A DNA stretch of 64,000 bases from Scenedesmus sp. ARA3. Its lineage: Eukaryota > Chlorophyta > Chlorophyceae > Sphaeropleales > Scenedesmaceae. The DNA lies in NCBI GenBank assembly GCA_004335835.1, contig RWJK01001973.1:124001-188000 (forward strand). Reading direction: 5' to 3'. Made by a program: the position numbers and the translations under genes. How positions within the stretch are numbered: the stretch's first letter is position 1; each line of letters starts with the position of its first letter. Shown piece by piece: positions 13,401 through 25,536 of this stretch. Below the pieces are notes generated by a model, which was not told where the DNA came from, made no database searches, and saw nothing but the letters and a program-made list of their open reading frames with translations.

Positions 13401-16146
13401 CTTCGCTTATCAATATTGCTGCCGCAGGCACCATCGTGTACATGCCCAGCGAGCTGCTGCTGACCGGGCGCATGACGACAGCAACAGACGTCTACTCCTT
13501 CGGCCTCATGAGTGAGTGGGGGCGGCTGGCATCAGTGTGTAGTATCTAGGGTGGCAGCAATGCTCTACCTGCAAGCCCTTCTTTGCCCTGTTGGTTTCGT
13601 CTGGAATGCATTAGTTGTAGCTGCTTGTATGCTGTGGCTGGTGACACAAGAGGGTGCAGCGCTGCTAGGGCTTCCGGTTTTGTTTCTTGCAGGCCATGTG
13701 TTCTTGCAGGACAGGCGACTGCTTGCAGGACAGGCAAATGCTGCAGGGCATGCGACTGCTTGCATAATACGTGACTGCTCTCTTTGGAGGATATGCGACG
13801 GCTTGCAGGAAACGCGCGTTTCGCGGCGGAACAAGTGACTGCTTGCAGGACACGCTCCGCCCTCCAGCGGGAGCTGTGTGGCTCACCCACTTGCTGTTGC
13901 TGCTGCTGTTACTGTTGCTCGCAGTGTGGGAGCTGATCACCAGTCAGCGCGTGTTTGAGGAGGGGCTGTCCATTGGCCAGATCTTTTACATGAGTAAGTG
14001 GACGGCTGTTGAGCGTGTGCTGGCAGCTGCAAAGTGCTGCACAGTGACAGTAGAAAGGCACACCGCTTTGCGGTGACGTTTGGCCCCCGCGTATCATGCA
14101 TCAGTATTCACGAGTCCTGCGCAATGAGTTGCTAACGACAGCTGCTTACCAAAGCTGTGCTGCGCTCCTGCTGCTCCTGCAGTCGCCTACCAGAACTGGC
14201 GGCCCACCGTGCCCGCCAACTGCCCGCCAGGCTACGCGGAGCTCATGACCGCCTGCTGGCACCAGGACCCGGAGCAGCGGCCCACCGTACCCGTACTGCT
14301 GCGCAGCCTGCAGAAGCTGTACGTGGCTGAGAAGCAGCAGCTGGCTGCAGAGCGGCAGCTGTTAGCGGCAGGTGCAGCAGGCCCCAGCAGGGTGAGCTTG
14401 GAGTCTGACAGGTCCAGGGCTGCAGATGGTGACTCAGCGGGTGGCGGCGGTGCAAGCACCAGCAGCGGCAACACACCACAGCACACATCTGGTGCTGCTG
14501 CAGGTCAGCAGGGTGCTCACGGCTCTGGTAGTGGCCGCCATGCCAAGCCATCTGCCGTGACAGGCCAGGCTGCGGCAGCAGCAGCAGCAGTGACACCCTT
14601 TGGAAGTGGCGGCAGCGTTGGGGCCCAAGCGCGGGCAGCAGCTGCTGCAGCAGCGTCCACTTGCAGAGGAACCAGGGAAGGTGGAAGAGGCAGCGGAGGC
14701 GCGGCATACCACAGCGGCGGAGTGCACAGCAGTGGCGGCCGCCCTCCACGCAGCAGCGGCAGCGGTGGCCGCGCGCCGCACAGCAGTGGCAGTGCTGGTG
14801 CAGCAGGCAGTGGCGGCGCAACAGGCAGTGGCGGGGCAGCACATGACAGTGGTGGTGCAGTGGGCAGTGGTGAGGCACAAGAGGAGCAGTACCAGCCCTG
14901 GGCAGAGGCAGTTTCACAGAGCTCAATGATGCCGCTGAATGCACGCAGCAGCGATGGTGCAAGGATGCACGACAGGGCTTCTGCTGCTGCAGCCGCTGCA
15001 GGGCTGGGCAGCTGGGCCAGCCCCAGGCAGCAGCAGCAGCAGCAGCAGCGGCAGCAGCAGCGCGTGGGGTCTACAGGAGATTTGCAGGCAGCAGGGCAGC
15101 CTGTTGCTGCTGGCAGAGGCGGTCAGCAGCAGTACAGCGTGATGCAGCAGCAGCAGCAGCCTGGTGGAGAGATCGAGCCCGCGCTTGACAGTGAGGCGCT
15201 GTTCTCGGGTGGCTCAGCCTACCCCAACATCAGCAGCAGCGGCAACGCCCTGACGTATGGGGCAACCGATGAAGCTGCAGCAGCAGCAGGCTATGATGAC
15301 ACCTCTGGCTTCCTGGAGCGTGTGCGCAGGCCACCCATGTACCCTTTTGGCACCTACCAGCAGCAGCAGGACAGGCCAGCAGGTGAGGACCAGGCTGCAC
15401 CAGGCCCAGCTGGAGGGCCAGCCCCAGCAGCAGCCGCAGCCCAGGGCTTCCTCAATGCAATTGAGATGGCAAGCATGCAGCCAGGCGCTGCGGCACAGCC
15501 CGCCACAGGCTGGCAGGCTGGCAGCAGCAGCCCCAGCAGCGGCGGCCAGCAGCGCATGGCGCGGCCCGGCCTGCCAGGCCTGGCCACTGGCTCCTCCAGC
15601 TACCTGGCTAGCTCTGCAGGCGGGCTGCACGAGTGGAGCAGCGTGTCAACCGGCACAATGCCCTCTGTGCTTGGCGACAGCGGCTTGACCAGCCCCACAT
15701 CCACTGTGGGCAGCAGGGCACTCGGCTCGCAGGAGTTCCACCGAATTACAAGCTTTGGCGGCGCCGGCAGGCCCGGCAGCAGCAGCGAGAGGCGCAGCGG
15801 GACAGGCAAAGGGCCGCCAGGCAGTTCTGCGATGCTGGTGACACCAGAGCAGCGGGAGCAGGGGCAGCGCGTGGCTCTTGGGGCGCCCAGTGGGTGGTTT
15901 GCAGGTAGTGATGCTGCTGCTGGAGGGCCGGCAGCAGCAGGAGGGTGCCAAGGATGGCTCTGCTGCTCCTCCTGCCTCGCCCTTTGCTGCCCTAGCGCAG
16001 AGGGCGGGATCGCTGTTTGGGCCGCTGCCACCGCAGTAAAGGTCACTGGCTGTCAAGCCTTGAGACGCCCTGTCCAGGTGTTGGTAAGGCGTGCCAGCCC
16101 CGCGATCATGAAATTGATATGGTACAGGGAGGCTCAGAGGGGATGA
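7435..16146 (+). CDS. Receptor-like protein kinase (TKL, Raf/MLK-like) with glycosylated ectodomain
   Basis: Seventeen exons in phase give 1509 aa. Exon 1 is a signal peptide (TVCLLFVVLASTG, ending WCDAQ). Residues about 40-290 form a sequon-rich ectodomain (QNFTID, NNITVLF, NVTNMTF). A membrane span at about 295-317 (AVAVPVAVALLAAALAAWL) is followed by a basic stop-transfer (CRRRRRKKR). After a Gly/Ser/Pro-rich juxtamembrane stretch the kinase runs from about 575 to 880: GRGSYGRVYKG, VAVKII, HGDLKSANVLL, ADFGLS, VYMPSELL in place of APE, DVYSFGLMMWEL, ACWHQDPEQRPT. An acidic, Ser-rich insert of about 60 residues (exon 12206-12412) sits between helix C and the hinge. The catalytic loop has HGD, not HRD, so this is a non-RD kinase. 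A 630-residue Q/S/G/A-rich tail follows. Exon 5 is only 28 nt. It likely transduces an extracellular signal by Ser/Thr phosphorylation; ligand unknown. Confidence 0.88.
9264..9291 (+). other. 28-nt micro-exon in the receptor kinase ectodomain
   Basis: Inferred exon with cag before it and gtaacc after it. Joining it between 8946 and 9491 restores the reading frame (without it the 9491-9528 exon hits a stop) and yields PYRSQGAGTGTWPTIALAPNAT in two pieces. This aligns with PWRNAGVGFALWPS...DNGT of the minus-strand paralogue, where the same segment is a single exon. Paralogy plus phase make it convincing, but transcript data are absent. Confidence 0.68.
13688..13853 (+). repeat. Intronic minisatellite of acceptor-like units
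   Basis: Degenerate repeats of a unit of about 20 bp (ttgcaggacaggcgactgc and variants) lie in the kinase-gene intron between exons 13428-13511 and 13925-13993. At least five units are recognisable, with two longer interruptions. Each unit carries ttgcag|g, a sequence resembling the local 3' splice-site consensus, so the intron holds a string of decoy acceptors upstream of the true one at 13924. Confidence 0.8.
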
Positions 16147-16149
16147 GGT

Positions 16150-16172
16150 TGGGTGGGTGGGTGGGGTGGGAG
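16150..16172 (+). other. Predicted G-quadruplex just after the receptor kinase stop codon
   Basis: Five G-runs of three or four, separated by single T residues, start four bases after the stop codon at 16144-16146 and continue into a further G-rich stretch to about 16190. As it is on the sense strand it would be in the 3' UTR of the kinase mRNA and could fold as an RNA quadruplex. Confidence 0.7.
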
Positions 16173-16982
16173 GCTGGTGGGAGGGGTGGGTAATAGAGAC
16201 ATGGGGTTGAGGGCCTGCTGATTCGGCAACACAATTTGAGGGGTGGTTCTCCAATACTGTCACTCCATGTGCCATGTCTGCTCCCTGAGTTGTCCACGCG
16301 TGCGAACAAGCATATACAATGGCATTGTGTTGTGTTGTCTGGGAATAACAGCTGTTGATTTGTCATGTGGGACAGGAATGTTGTGCAACGTAATGTGGAA
16401 ACAACTGCCATCACTGCTTCTGGCAGTGTAGGGATTGCATGGATACAGTGCTGTTGACAGTGGTCCTCAGATGAATACTACCAACCTGACCAAGCATCTG
16501 TTGTGGTTGCAGGCCGGCATGCATGTGCGTTGTTGGCAACTTGTTGAAAGTGTATGAAGTGGTGGATGCATTTAATGTCATCGGTGGCCCAGGTGCTTTG
16601 TTGTTTGATGTACAGGTGCGTGCACACAGTTGGCCAGCTGGTCACCATGTGTTGCGACCATGGTCACATGGCTTCCAGTATGAAGCATGATGATGATGGC
16701 GTCCAGTATGTGTTGAGTCGTACAGGTGGTTCACCAGCATCGTTGCAGGGTAACGATGCCATTGAGATTCCTATGAATGCTCTGTAGGTAGCATGGAGCA
16801 TGCTAGTGTTGTAAGATGCATAAAACCTGACCAATTTGAAAAGTGACAGGACACCTGTCACAAAGTGTAAAGGACCTCAGCCTGCATGGCCCTTGGCGAA
16901 CGCCGGCTCCGTGATCAATGTAGGGACCAGCAAACCAGGTTTTGGTCACGAACACTTGAACAGTCTTGCCGATGGTGCAACA
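16173..16982. other. Non-coding interval upstream of the DNA polymerase gene
   Basis: About 0.8 kb holding the kinase 3' end and the polymerase promoter. The last part (from 16836) stays open in the same frame as the assigned polymerase start, so an N-terminal extension of 49 residues is possible. No other gene-like signal was seen. Confidence 0.5.
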
Positions 16983-19538
16983 ATGTATCCTCGCAGCAAC
17001 CCCCTCATAGATGCCCCGCATTTGCCTACGGCGCAGGTGACGATTAGGACGGGACTGAAACCGGAGATTACAGCGCGCTTGGCACTAACGACAGAGCGGT
17101 GCCTGACAGGTGCAACAACCAAAGTGGGGTGCCTTCTTGGATGATGGCCAAAAGCAGAACAACCAGCAAAGGAGAGCACCTGCATGGCAGCAGGTAAGTC
17201 AGACAGCATAAGCTGCCAGAAGCGGCTTTAGTGGCTTCCTGTAGTGTGCCAAGCTGCAATTCGCCTGCCTGCCACCGCCACGCTGCGCCTGCCTGCAGCA
17301 GCCTGGGACAAATCAGCGGACATGGGGCACTCCTAAGCAAGGAGCGTGGCAGGCCAGCGTGCCACAGCAGCCACAGCAACACCGGCAGCAGCAAAGAGAG
17401 CAGCTGCAACAGCAGCCAAACCAGCAAGAAGGGCTGGGCAGATCCCCAGCCAATGCTCATGGCTGGCAACAGCAAGGCAGACTGCACACTCAGCAACAGC
17501 CACACACAGCAGAGACACCCTGGCAGCCAAGTAACAACGTGCACAGGCAGCCTGCAGTGCTGACACCCTCGCCAGCCGAATCAGGTGCTACAGCCAGCAG
17601 GATAGGCGCCGGACAAAGCAGTGGCCAGTATAAGCAGCAACAGCAGCAACAGCAAAGCCACTTCAGGCCCGGCTCGCAACATGCAACACATGCTCAGGGT
17701 ACTCAACAACAGCCACACCATTTGCAGCAGCAGCAACAGCAGCAGCAGCTAGTCCAGCCCAGCCCTGGTGGCCAGCTGCTTGCAGGAAACAGTTCCTGCA
17801 AGTGGGGCCCAGCTGGTGGCAGCTTTGCTGCTTCATCATCAGTCAGCAAGCAGCACCGACGCGCTGACTGGTTGCTGGATGATGAAGATGTGCAGCTTCC
17901 AGAAGACCTTGATGACCTGTTTGCAGCAGCAGACACTGCTGCCCTGCCTGCAACAGGCCAGCACAGCAGCGTCACTGCTGCTGCTCAAAGTGGTGGCGCA
18001 GCAGGCATGCCCAACCCTGCTGTTTTGCACCAACAGCAGCAGCACCAGCAGCAGCCGCCTGGGCACTGCAGCAGTGGCAACAGTATAGCGCATCCACAGC
18101 AGCTTCCTGCGCATGTGGCCGCACCACAGGGTGCAGGAAGCTGGTGCACTGCTGCAGGAAGCAGCAGCCACTTGCAGGGACGCCAACCGCAAGCCCAGCC
18201 GCATGGGAATCAGCATCAGCGCCTATCTGATCAGCAGTACCAGCAGCAGCAGCAGCAGCAGTACCAGCAGCACTGCCACCAGCAGCAGCACCAGCAGCTC
18301 CAGGGCCATGCACACCTTCGTTCGGCAGCAGAGCATCAGCAACCATGGCAGCAACAACAGCAGCAACAGCAGCAGCTGCATCAATGGAGCAGCCACCACC
18401 AGCAGCAGAGTGCCAGCCTGGCACCATCCCATCAGCAGCAGCAAGGCGCGCCTGGAGGGCAGACAGCTCAACGGCTGCCACACAATCAGATTGATCAAGC
18501 AGCAGCCAACAGGTGGTCTAACAGCAGGGCTGCTCAGCCGCTGCGTGTGGCAAGACCAGGGTCAGCAGGAGCAAGCAGTGGCGCGGATGCTGCAACTGGG
18601 AGCGGGACGGGCAAGGGTGCAGCTAGCAGCAAGGCAGCTAGCAAAAGTGGCAAGGCAGGCAGCAGCAAGCAGGGCAAGGCAGGCGCACGACAGCAGCAGC
18701 AGCAGAGTGCAAACATCGAGCGGGAGTTTGTGAAGAAGCCTCCAGGCGGCACCCCGCCAGTGCAGCCCATGAAGCAAGCTACACTAGAGGACACACTCAA
18801 GCGTGCGCAGCAAAACAAGCAGCAGCAGGAGCAGCAGCAGCAGCAGCATGAGGAGGAGGTGTTTGATTACCTAGGCGATGACGACTTTGATGATCTCTTT
18901 CCTGCAAACAGCAGTGGCCCCAAGCAGCCCGCTGCTGGCAGCAATAACGCAACAGGTCAGACGAGCCACAAGCGCAAGAGTGCCGCGACAGCAGCAGCTG
19001 CGCTAGAAGCAAGCAACAGTGGCGGCGGCAGTGGCAGCAGGAAGCGCAGGAAGTCTAACAAGACTGCAGCAGCTGAGCAGGCCTTGCAGGAAGCAATAGA
19101 GGATGCAACTGAGCAGCTTGACCTGTCAGCACTACAGAAGGCGAGCGGCGGAGCCAGCGGCTTACTGCTGGACCTCTCTAGTAAAGCCGCATGGCAACAG
19201 CTGCAGCAGGACCTGGCAGCTGCTGAGGCAGTGGCGCTGGGGCTGCTGCTGTGCAGGAGGGCAGGCCAGGCTGTGCAATACTACAGCTCGCTGCAGCCGC
19301 TGAGCAAGCAGCAGCTGCAGCTGCTGAAGAAGCAGGCCAGGGCTTGCAAGAAAGCAGCAGCAGCAGCAGTAGATGACGAGGATGCTGACTCAGCAGCAGC
19401 AGATACTGACCTGGAGGTTGTGGGCCTTGCGCTCATGCCTGCCTTGCAGCAGCCTGCAGCCGCTCCTGCAAGCAGCACGAGCACCACCAGCAGCAGGCAG
19501 ATGTATTACCTGCATCTGCCGCAACAACCGGCGCAATC

Positions 19539-19570
<32 letters not shown>

Positions 19571-22500
19571 TGCCTGGCCCTGTGCTGCAGCTGCTGTCTG
19601 GGCTGCTGCAGGATGGTGGCAAGCGGCCCTGCATCTGCAGCAACGCCAAGGTGGTGCTGTGCTGCCTGTGTGCGCTGGGTGTAGCGCTGCCGCCCTGCCA
19701 GGTCAGCACGCTGCTTGATGCGGAGCTGCTGGCGTGGATGGCAGACCCGCAGCTGGTGCAGGACAGCAAGCAGGACAGCAGCAAGCCGGCGGACTGCTGC
19801 AGCCTGGAAGCCACGCTGCAGCGCTGCAGCCTGCCGGTGAGGCCCTGCATGCAATATTGTGGTATCGCTGGTTGCCAGCTGGCAGCTGACAAGCAGCCAG
19901 CGTACTGCATGTATGCAGAGCTGCACATGTGTGTGAATTTTGCATTTTGAGGTGTTTGATGGTAAACATTCACTGCTTTAGACAGTCGTATGGTACGGCT
20001 TATCCTTGGGTAGACTAACCATCTGTCACCTACATGGCTGTCTGGGTGTATCAACGCAGGCAGCAGCAGCATGGGCAGGGTTGGCGCCACTGGCGCGGCT
20101 GCAGCAGCAGCTGGCGTCCTGCATCAGCCTGGCTGACCTGCTGCTCAGGAAGCTGCGAGGCTGCGTGGGCGACAGCGCCATCGTGACTGAGATGCAGGTG
20201 GGAGACAGTGGGCAGCCGTGCATGCATTGCTGAAGGGCTTGGTTGCCACTGTTACAAGCAGAGCTGCCACTGGTTGTTGCGCCTTGTACCCGTCGCCATT
20301 CTGGCGCAGCATGCACTCTGCATTACACCAGATGCACCAACACAGGGGATGGTTTGGACAACACATGCACCAATGGCACTGCTGTTGATCTGTGTGTCGT
20401 CGCGGCGGCTGCTGCTGCTACTGCAGGTGGCTGTCATTCTCGCCAAGATGGAGCTGGTGGGTGTGGGCATCGACCCCCGCCACTTGTTGGGCCACAAGGC
20501 AGCACTGAAGCAGCGCATGGCGGCAATCAGCACACGCGCACAGCAGCTGGCAGGCGGCCCATTCAACCTTGCCAGCAGCTCTCAGCTGGCCAAGGTGCTG
20601 TACAGCGACCTGGGGCTGCCAGCACCAACTGGCACAGGCAGGCGGCGCAACAAAGAATGCGAAAAGCAACCAAGAACAGCAGCGGGCACTTCTTGCGATG
20701 GCATTTTAATAGTAACTGTATGAACCACCTGTGTGTAGTTGTGCTACCTTACACCTAGGTCTCACAGCATGCCTTGAGCAAGCGCAACACTTTTTTTTCA
20801 AGTACCGCGGCCACTGTGCTGCTGGCGGCTGCAGGTGCTCGCGGCACCGCCAAGACGCACCTGCCGACGGATGAGGCCTCCCTCAAGCAGCTGCAGCTGG
20901 CCACAGGGCATGAGCTGCCAGGCCTGGTGCTGGAGTACAGGTGTGGCAGAGGTGTTTGTTACTGCCAGTGGATGATCAGGCAGCGCAGCAGAGGCTGAAT
21001 GCCACGAGGCCGCTTGCATGTGCTGCACTGAACTGCATGCCTCTGCATGCATGGCTCCGTGCATGGCAGTACTAGTACTTAAGACATGCAGCTATGCCGT
21101 GGTGAACCTGATTGCATGAAAAGCTTTTTGATGCAGACCAATGGCCGATATCTGTGCTGTGTACCAAAGCTTTGCCTGTTGCATCTGCAGGAGCAAGCAG
21201 AACGCTGTCTCCAAGTACTTTGATGCAGACTGGGTGCAGCGCGCAGCAAGGCAGGGTGCAGCACAGGCCGCTGCAGCGGGTGGGCGGCCAGTAGTGGTGG
21301 ACCTGCGCTGCTGCTGGAACCAGACCAACACTGCCACCGGCCGCTTATCCTCGTGCTCACCCAACTTGCAGGTGGGTTGCACGGCCATGCTCAGAAGGGC
21401 AGATGCTTTTGCTCAGGGCATAAGTAGGCTGGGATGTAGGTATGTGTGTGTGACTGTGATGCTGCACAGCCGCATGGGATGCCCCTACATGTTAGGCTGG
21501 CAAGTGAGCTGCAGCTGTGACTAATCCCTGACTCCTGTTCTTGTCTGCCGCCTCTGCCTGTTGCACAGGCAGTGACAAAGTACAGCATCACAGCACAGCA
21601 GCAGCAGCAGCCAGACGCAGCATCCTTCAGCATCAGAGACGTGTTTGTTGCACGTCCCGGCTACGTGCTGCTGTCAGCAGGTAAGGATTGCCTCATTGTG
21701 CAGGGCCCCTGCAGGCAACCTGCAACACAAGCAGCAGGAGCACAGCAGGCTGGTTCCATTGATTGAGTTGCCGGGGGTTGGTTTACTGCATCAACTTTTA
21801 TCATACAGCCGGCCTACCAGTACCCCTTGCGGTGCTCTCAAGCGATTCCTGGCGCAACATCATGATAGGCACGTAGCATCTACCTGCTTATAATGCAAAC
21901 GCTCACCCTATGAATGTGATGCTGCTGCTGCCCCCACCAGACTACAGCCAGGTGGAGCTGCGGCTGCTGGCTCACTTCAGCGGGGACAGGCTGCTGCAGC
22001 AGCTGCTCAGCCAGAGCGGGCCTGGTGGAGATGTGTTCAGCCTTATTGCAGCTGCATGGCTGCAGCAGGGCGCGGCTGGACCGTCAGGTGCGGCAGCAGC
22101 GCACAAGCGCCAGCATTATAGCTGCACAGTTGCTTTGCTGGCACAACAAGGAAAGCTGGTCGCTGCAATGTGTGCGAGCAGATGTGGAGCGTTGAAGACA
22201 GCAACAAGATGCACCAGTCATGGCATAAGAGCGCAGGATTTGTGATGCTGTGCCTGCCGGTGCTGCTGCAGGCTGCGGGCCTGCTGGTGTTGAGCCGGCG
22301 CTGCGTGAGCGTGCCAAGCGCGTCACGTACGGCATCATCTACGGCGTGAGCGCGTACGGCCTGGCGGGGCAACTGCAGGTGCTCCCCGATCGTTTGCTTG
22401 GTGGCGTCAGTCTGTAGGGCAAAGAAATTTCCTCAAGGAGCGTGCATATGCTGTTGCAGGCTAGCAGGTTGACGTCGCAGCGCAGTGCACGGGCAGCTGC

Positions 22501-23694
22501 CGGAGCTAGCTTATCAGTGTATGCTGGCATCATCATGCAAAGCATGCAGTGATGCCTTGTGCAAGCATACAAAGCAAGCTGCTACAGCATGCACAGGATG
22601 GCTAGCTGCAGTAAGCGCACAGCTGATAGCAGGTCGTTTGCGCTCTTGTTGTGTCTGTGTATGTCTCAGGAGCAAGGCGTTGACCAGGACAAAGCGCAGC
22701 GGCTGATTGACAGCTTCCTGGATCGTTTCCCAGGTGGGCTGCAGAGCCACAGGCCCAATGCAGCAGCAAGTACATGGCATAATATATAGTTGTACTGCAA
22801 GCTAGGATGTGGCGTGTTACCCTTCCTCCTGCTGCCACCAGCTTGCACGTGGTTCTCTGCATGCTGTGTGTATCACATTGTTTGAAAACGCGTGTTGCTG
22901 TGGCAGCTCAGGCAAGTACGCTGACTGCTAAGGCCCGCACACCCCCACTGCTGCCCATGTGCTCTCAATCACTATCCCATCAGGTGTACAGCAGTACATG
23001 GCTGCCTGCCAGTCGAGCGCGCAGTCTGCTGGTGCTGTGCGGACGCTGCTGCAGCGCGTGCGGCCCATCCCTGGGCTGAGCTCCCGGCAGTTTCAGGAAC
23101 GTCAGGCGGCACAGCGGAAGGTGGTCAACTCCATCATACAGGTGCACCACACGAACTGTGACAAGGCCTTAATCACTGGTGCTGCTGCGCTGTTTGTCAC
23201 ATCATCGCTGATCACCTGGGTGCTAGTTGGTCTGTGTCTGCAGTGCCCGGTTACTCTGAACTTGTGTGATGAAATGCTGCTCTTGATTTGCTCTGCAGGG
23301 CAGTGCTGCTGACCTGGCCAAGCTAGCAATGTGTGCCTGGGATGCATGGGCAGAGTCCTCGGCAGCTGCAGCCGTAGCCACTACTCCTACAACAGCATAC
23401 CAAGGCAACAGCGGCACGGCTACCGTCAGCACACTTGGCGCCTCCACCAGAGCAGCAGGTCCCTGTGCCCGTCTGATCGGCCAAATCCACGATGAGCTGC
23501 TGTTTGAAGTTGAGGCCGCTGATGCGTGCAAGGGCCCTGGCGGTGAGCTGCAGCAGCCAGGCCAGGCGCTGCTGCATGTGGCTGGTGTGGTGAGGCGTGT
23601 GATGGAGGGGGCGGCACCTCAGCTGGATGTGCCGCTGCCTGTGAAGCTGTCATGGGGCAGTAGGTGGGGCAGCATGGCTGCACTGGAGGTGTGA
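16983..23694 (+). CDS. A-family DNA polymerase, theta/nu type, with Q-rich N-terminus
   Basis: Thirteen exons (16983-17036, 17110-17193, 17299-19836, 20060-20197, 20427-20637, 20835-20940, 21191-21371, 21569-21680, 21941-22087, 22272-22378, 22670-22733, 22984-23141, 23299-23694) join in phase to 1431 aa. The C-terminal third is a complete polymerase: [37 protein letters not shown], motif [15 protein letters not shown], motif [33 protein letters not shown] and motif [13 protein letters not shown], with both catalytic Asp. A spacer before motif C and the [10 protein letters not shown] form favour Pol theta/nu over bacterial Pol I. No helicase domain precedes it. The first 850 or so residues are Q/A/S-rich with two acidic motifs, DLDDLFAA and DFDDLFPA. 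The family works in translesion synthesis or end joining; nuclear location is inferred. The 20638 donor is GC. The start could be 16836. Confidence 0.86.
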
Positions 23695-25536
23695 CAGCGC
23701 TGCCACGCCAATGTCATGAACAGATGACTGGCTGTCGCATGTCATGGGTGGCGCAGCCTGTGCTGCATTGGGGTGAAGCTGCGCGCAAGGACACTGGCCG
23801 GCCATTACACAGTATTCTCGATCCTGATACGCTGCACATGTGAGATGGAAATTGAGGGTGTCGCGCAGACTTGTTTTGGGTAATTGCTTCGACATGACAG
23901 ATTGTGCTCAAGCAGCCACTGCTCCGCGCATAACCAGTGTTCAGACTGCTGCAACACGCAAATGCTGCTGAAAAGCAGCCTAAATGCCATCATACATGTA
24001 TAACAGCGTTGCATCAGACTGTTGCGTTACTACTTGACAATCAACAACCAGCTTTGCAGCTGCAATGATTGTGTAGCCTGCAACATACGCGGCTATCATG
24101 TGCAGCTTGGACCATGGGCGGTACCTTCACTGGCAGTGTATGGTGCCTTGTGCTAGTGTTCATCTAAGGTGATCACCTACTTGCTGCCTGTATGACACCT
24201 ATCCTGGTTGCACAATTCTCCAAACACCCACCAGTCACCACGCACTTGATCACCTGGACGGCCCAAATCGCAAATACGGCAGCATGCAGCATCGTGCCTG
24301 TGGAAGCATGCGTTGTATGCCTGCTGCTGCTTGAGCCACGTTCGCCTCTACTGACAACTTCGTGACACAACCAGCAACTTCTCATCACTATGGTGTATGT
24401 TGCTTGTTGTGCAGCTGGCCGGCCACAGGCGCCTGTGAGTCTTCCTTGTGTGTCTCACTGGAGTCACACCTAGTCAAACCAGAAGTTATAGCACTTTTCC
24501 AGTGCTTGGCAGCACCTTTTCAGTGCTCCGAGTTGCCCAGTGCACTGGGCACGTGTGTGGCGGCACTTTTCAGTGCTCCGTCATGCAAGCAAAGTGATTG
24601 CTGCTTGGTGCAAGGCGTATCACAGCCTCAGAAGCAGTCGTATGCATGATCTTGAACCATTGGCCGCTGGTACACAGACAATGTGCCAGGGGCGTGAGGT
24701 ACACTGGGACACACTGGTGACCTGGGGCTGCAGAATGCATACAGCCAATGTGTAAACACATTCAAGCGCAACAGTGCCAAGCCTGAGCAGCATTTGCAGG
24801 AAAAAGACACGGTGTGGAGCAGTGCAACCCACGCACAACAACAGGATGAGGGCTGGGCAGGACCAGGTCCTGCCCAGGCCATCAAATGGTTCAAAAACGC
24901 AGTAATGCATGTCGTACAGAGACCCAAAGGAAGCACCCTGAGAATAGCTTGCAAGAAGCCAACCATTGCTGGCTAAACCGTGCAGCACAATTCGGCTGTG
25001 TGGCAAGCCCAGCAAGTGCGAATCTGTACAAAAGCAAGCACTATGCAGCAGCTCTAGTGCAGGCAGCCACAGTTGCCAGCCAGAAATCTGGCATGCACAC
25101 TGCTCCTTGCAGGTACCATTCCTAGAAGAACAGACCCACAGCTTTCCTGCTCTGCTGGCAGTGCGCTCCACAACTGGGCGCCAGATGCACAGAGTGCTGA
25201 AATGATGGCTGGAGTGGCCAATGTGCAGCGTCCGGAGCCAGCGACACAATCCCAAAAAACATGCACTCAACACCCATGTAACGCCTGCCCTGCCAGCTCC
25301 CTGCATGAAGCTCTTCCAGCTGGATCCACAAATACACACCCATCACCCAGGAAGGCCATGCAAGGGCCAGCACAATTTGCAGTGCCAGGCTTGCATGCAA
25401 TCTGGGGTCCCAATGTACACATCACACACTGCTCACTTACGACACATGTACACATACACAAAAGCGAACCATGAACGGGCATCACCCGCACAAACACAGC
25501 ACACACACCGCCCAATCTGTCAACAGCACTGCAAGC
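23695..25536. other. Convergent intergenic region between polymerase and hydrolase genes
   Basis: About 1.8 kb between two converging stop codons, expected to hold both 3' UTRs. It contains a short tandem repeat at 24491-24580. A 239-codon frame on the minus strand (25339-24620) has no recognisable domain and sits where the hydrolase 3' UTR is expected, so it is not called as a gene. Confidence 0.55.
24491..24580. repeat. Short interrupted direct repeat (three units)
   Basis: Three copies of gcacttttcagtgctccg or a close variant start near 24491, 24512 and 24563. A small inverted element, cccagtgcactggg, separates the last two. No function is evident. Confidence 0.7.

Noticed and set aside
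24620..25339. 239-codon open frame on the minus strand
   Set aside because: No domain, no splice context and no recognisable motif; it lies where the hydrolase 3' UTR should be and overlaps other open frames on the opposite strand.
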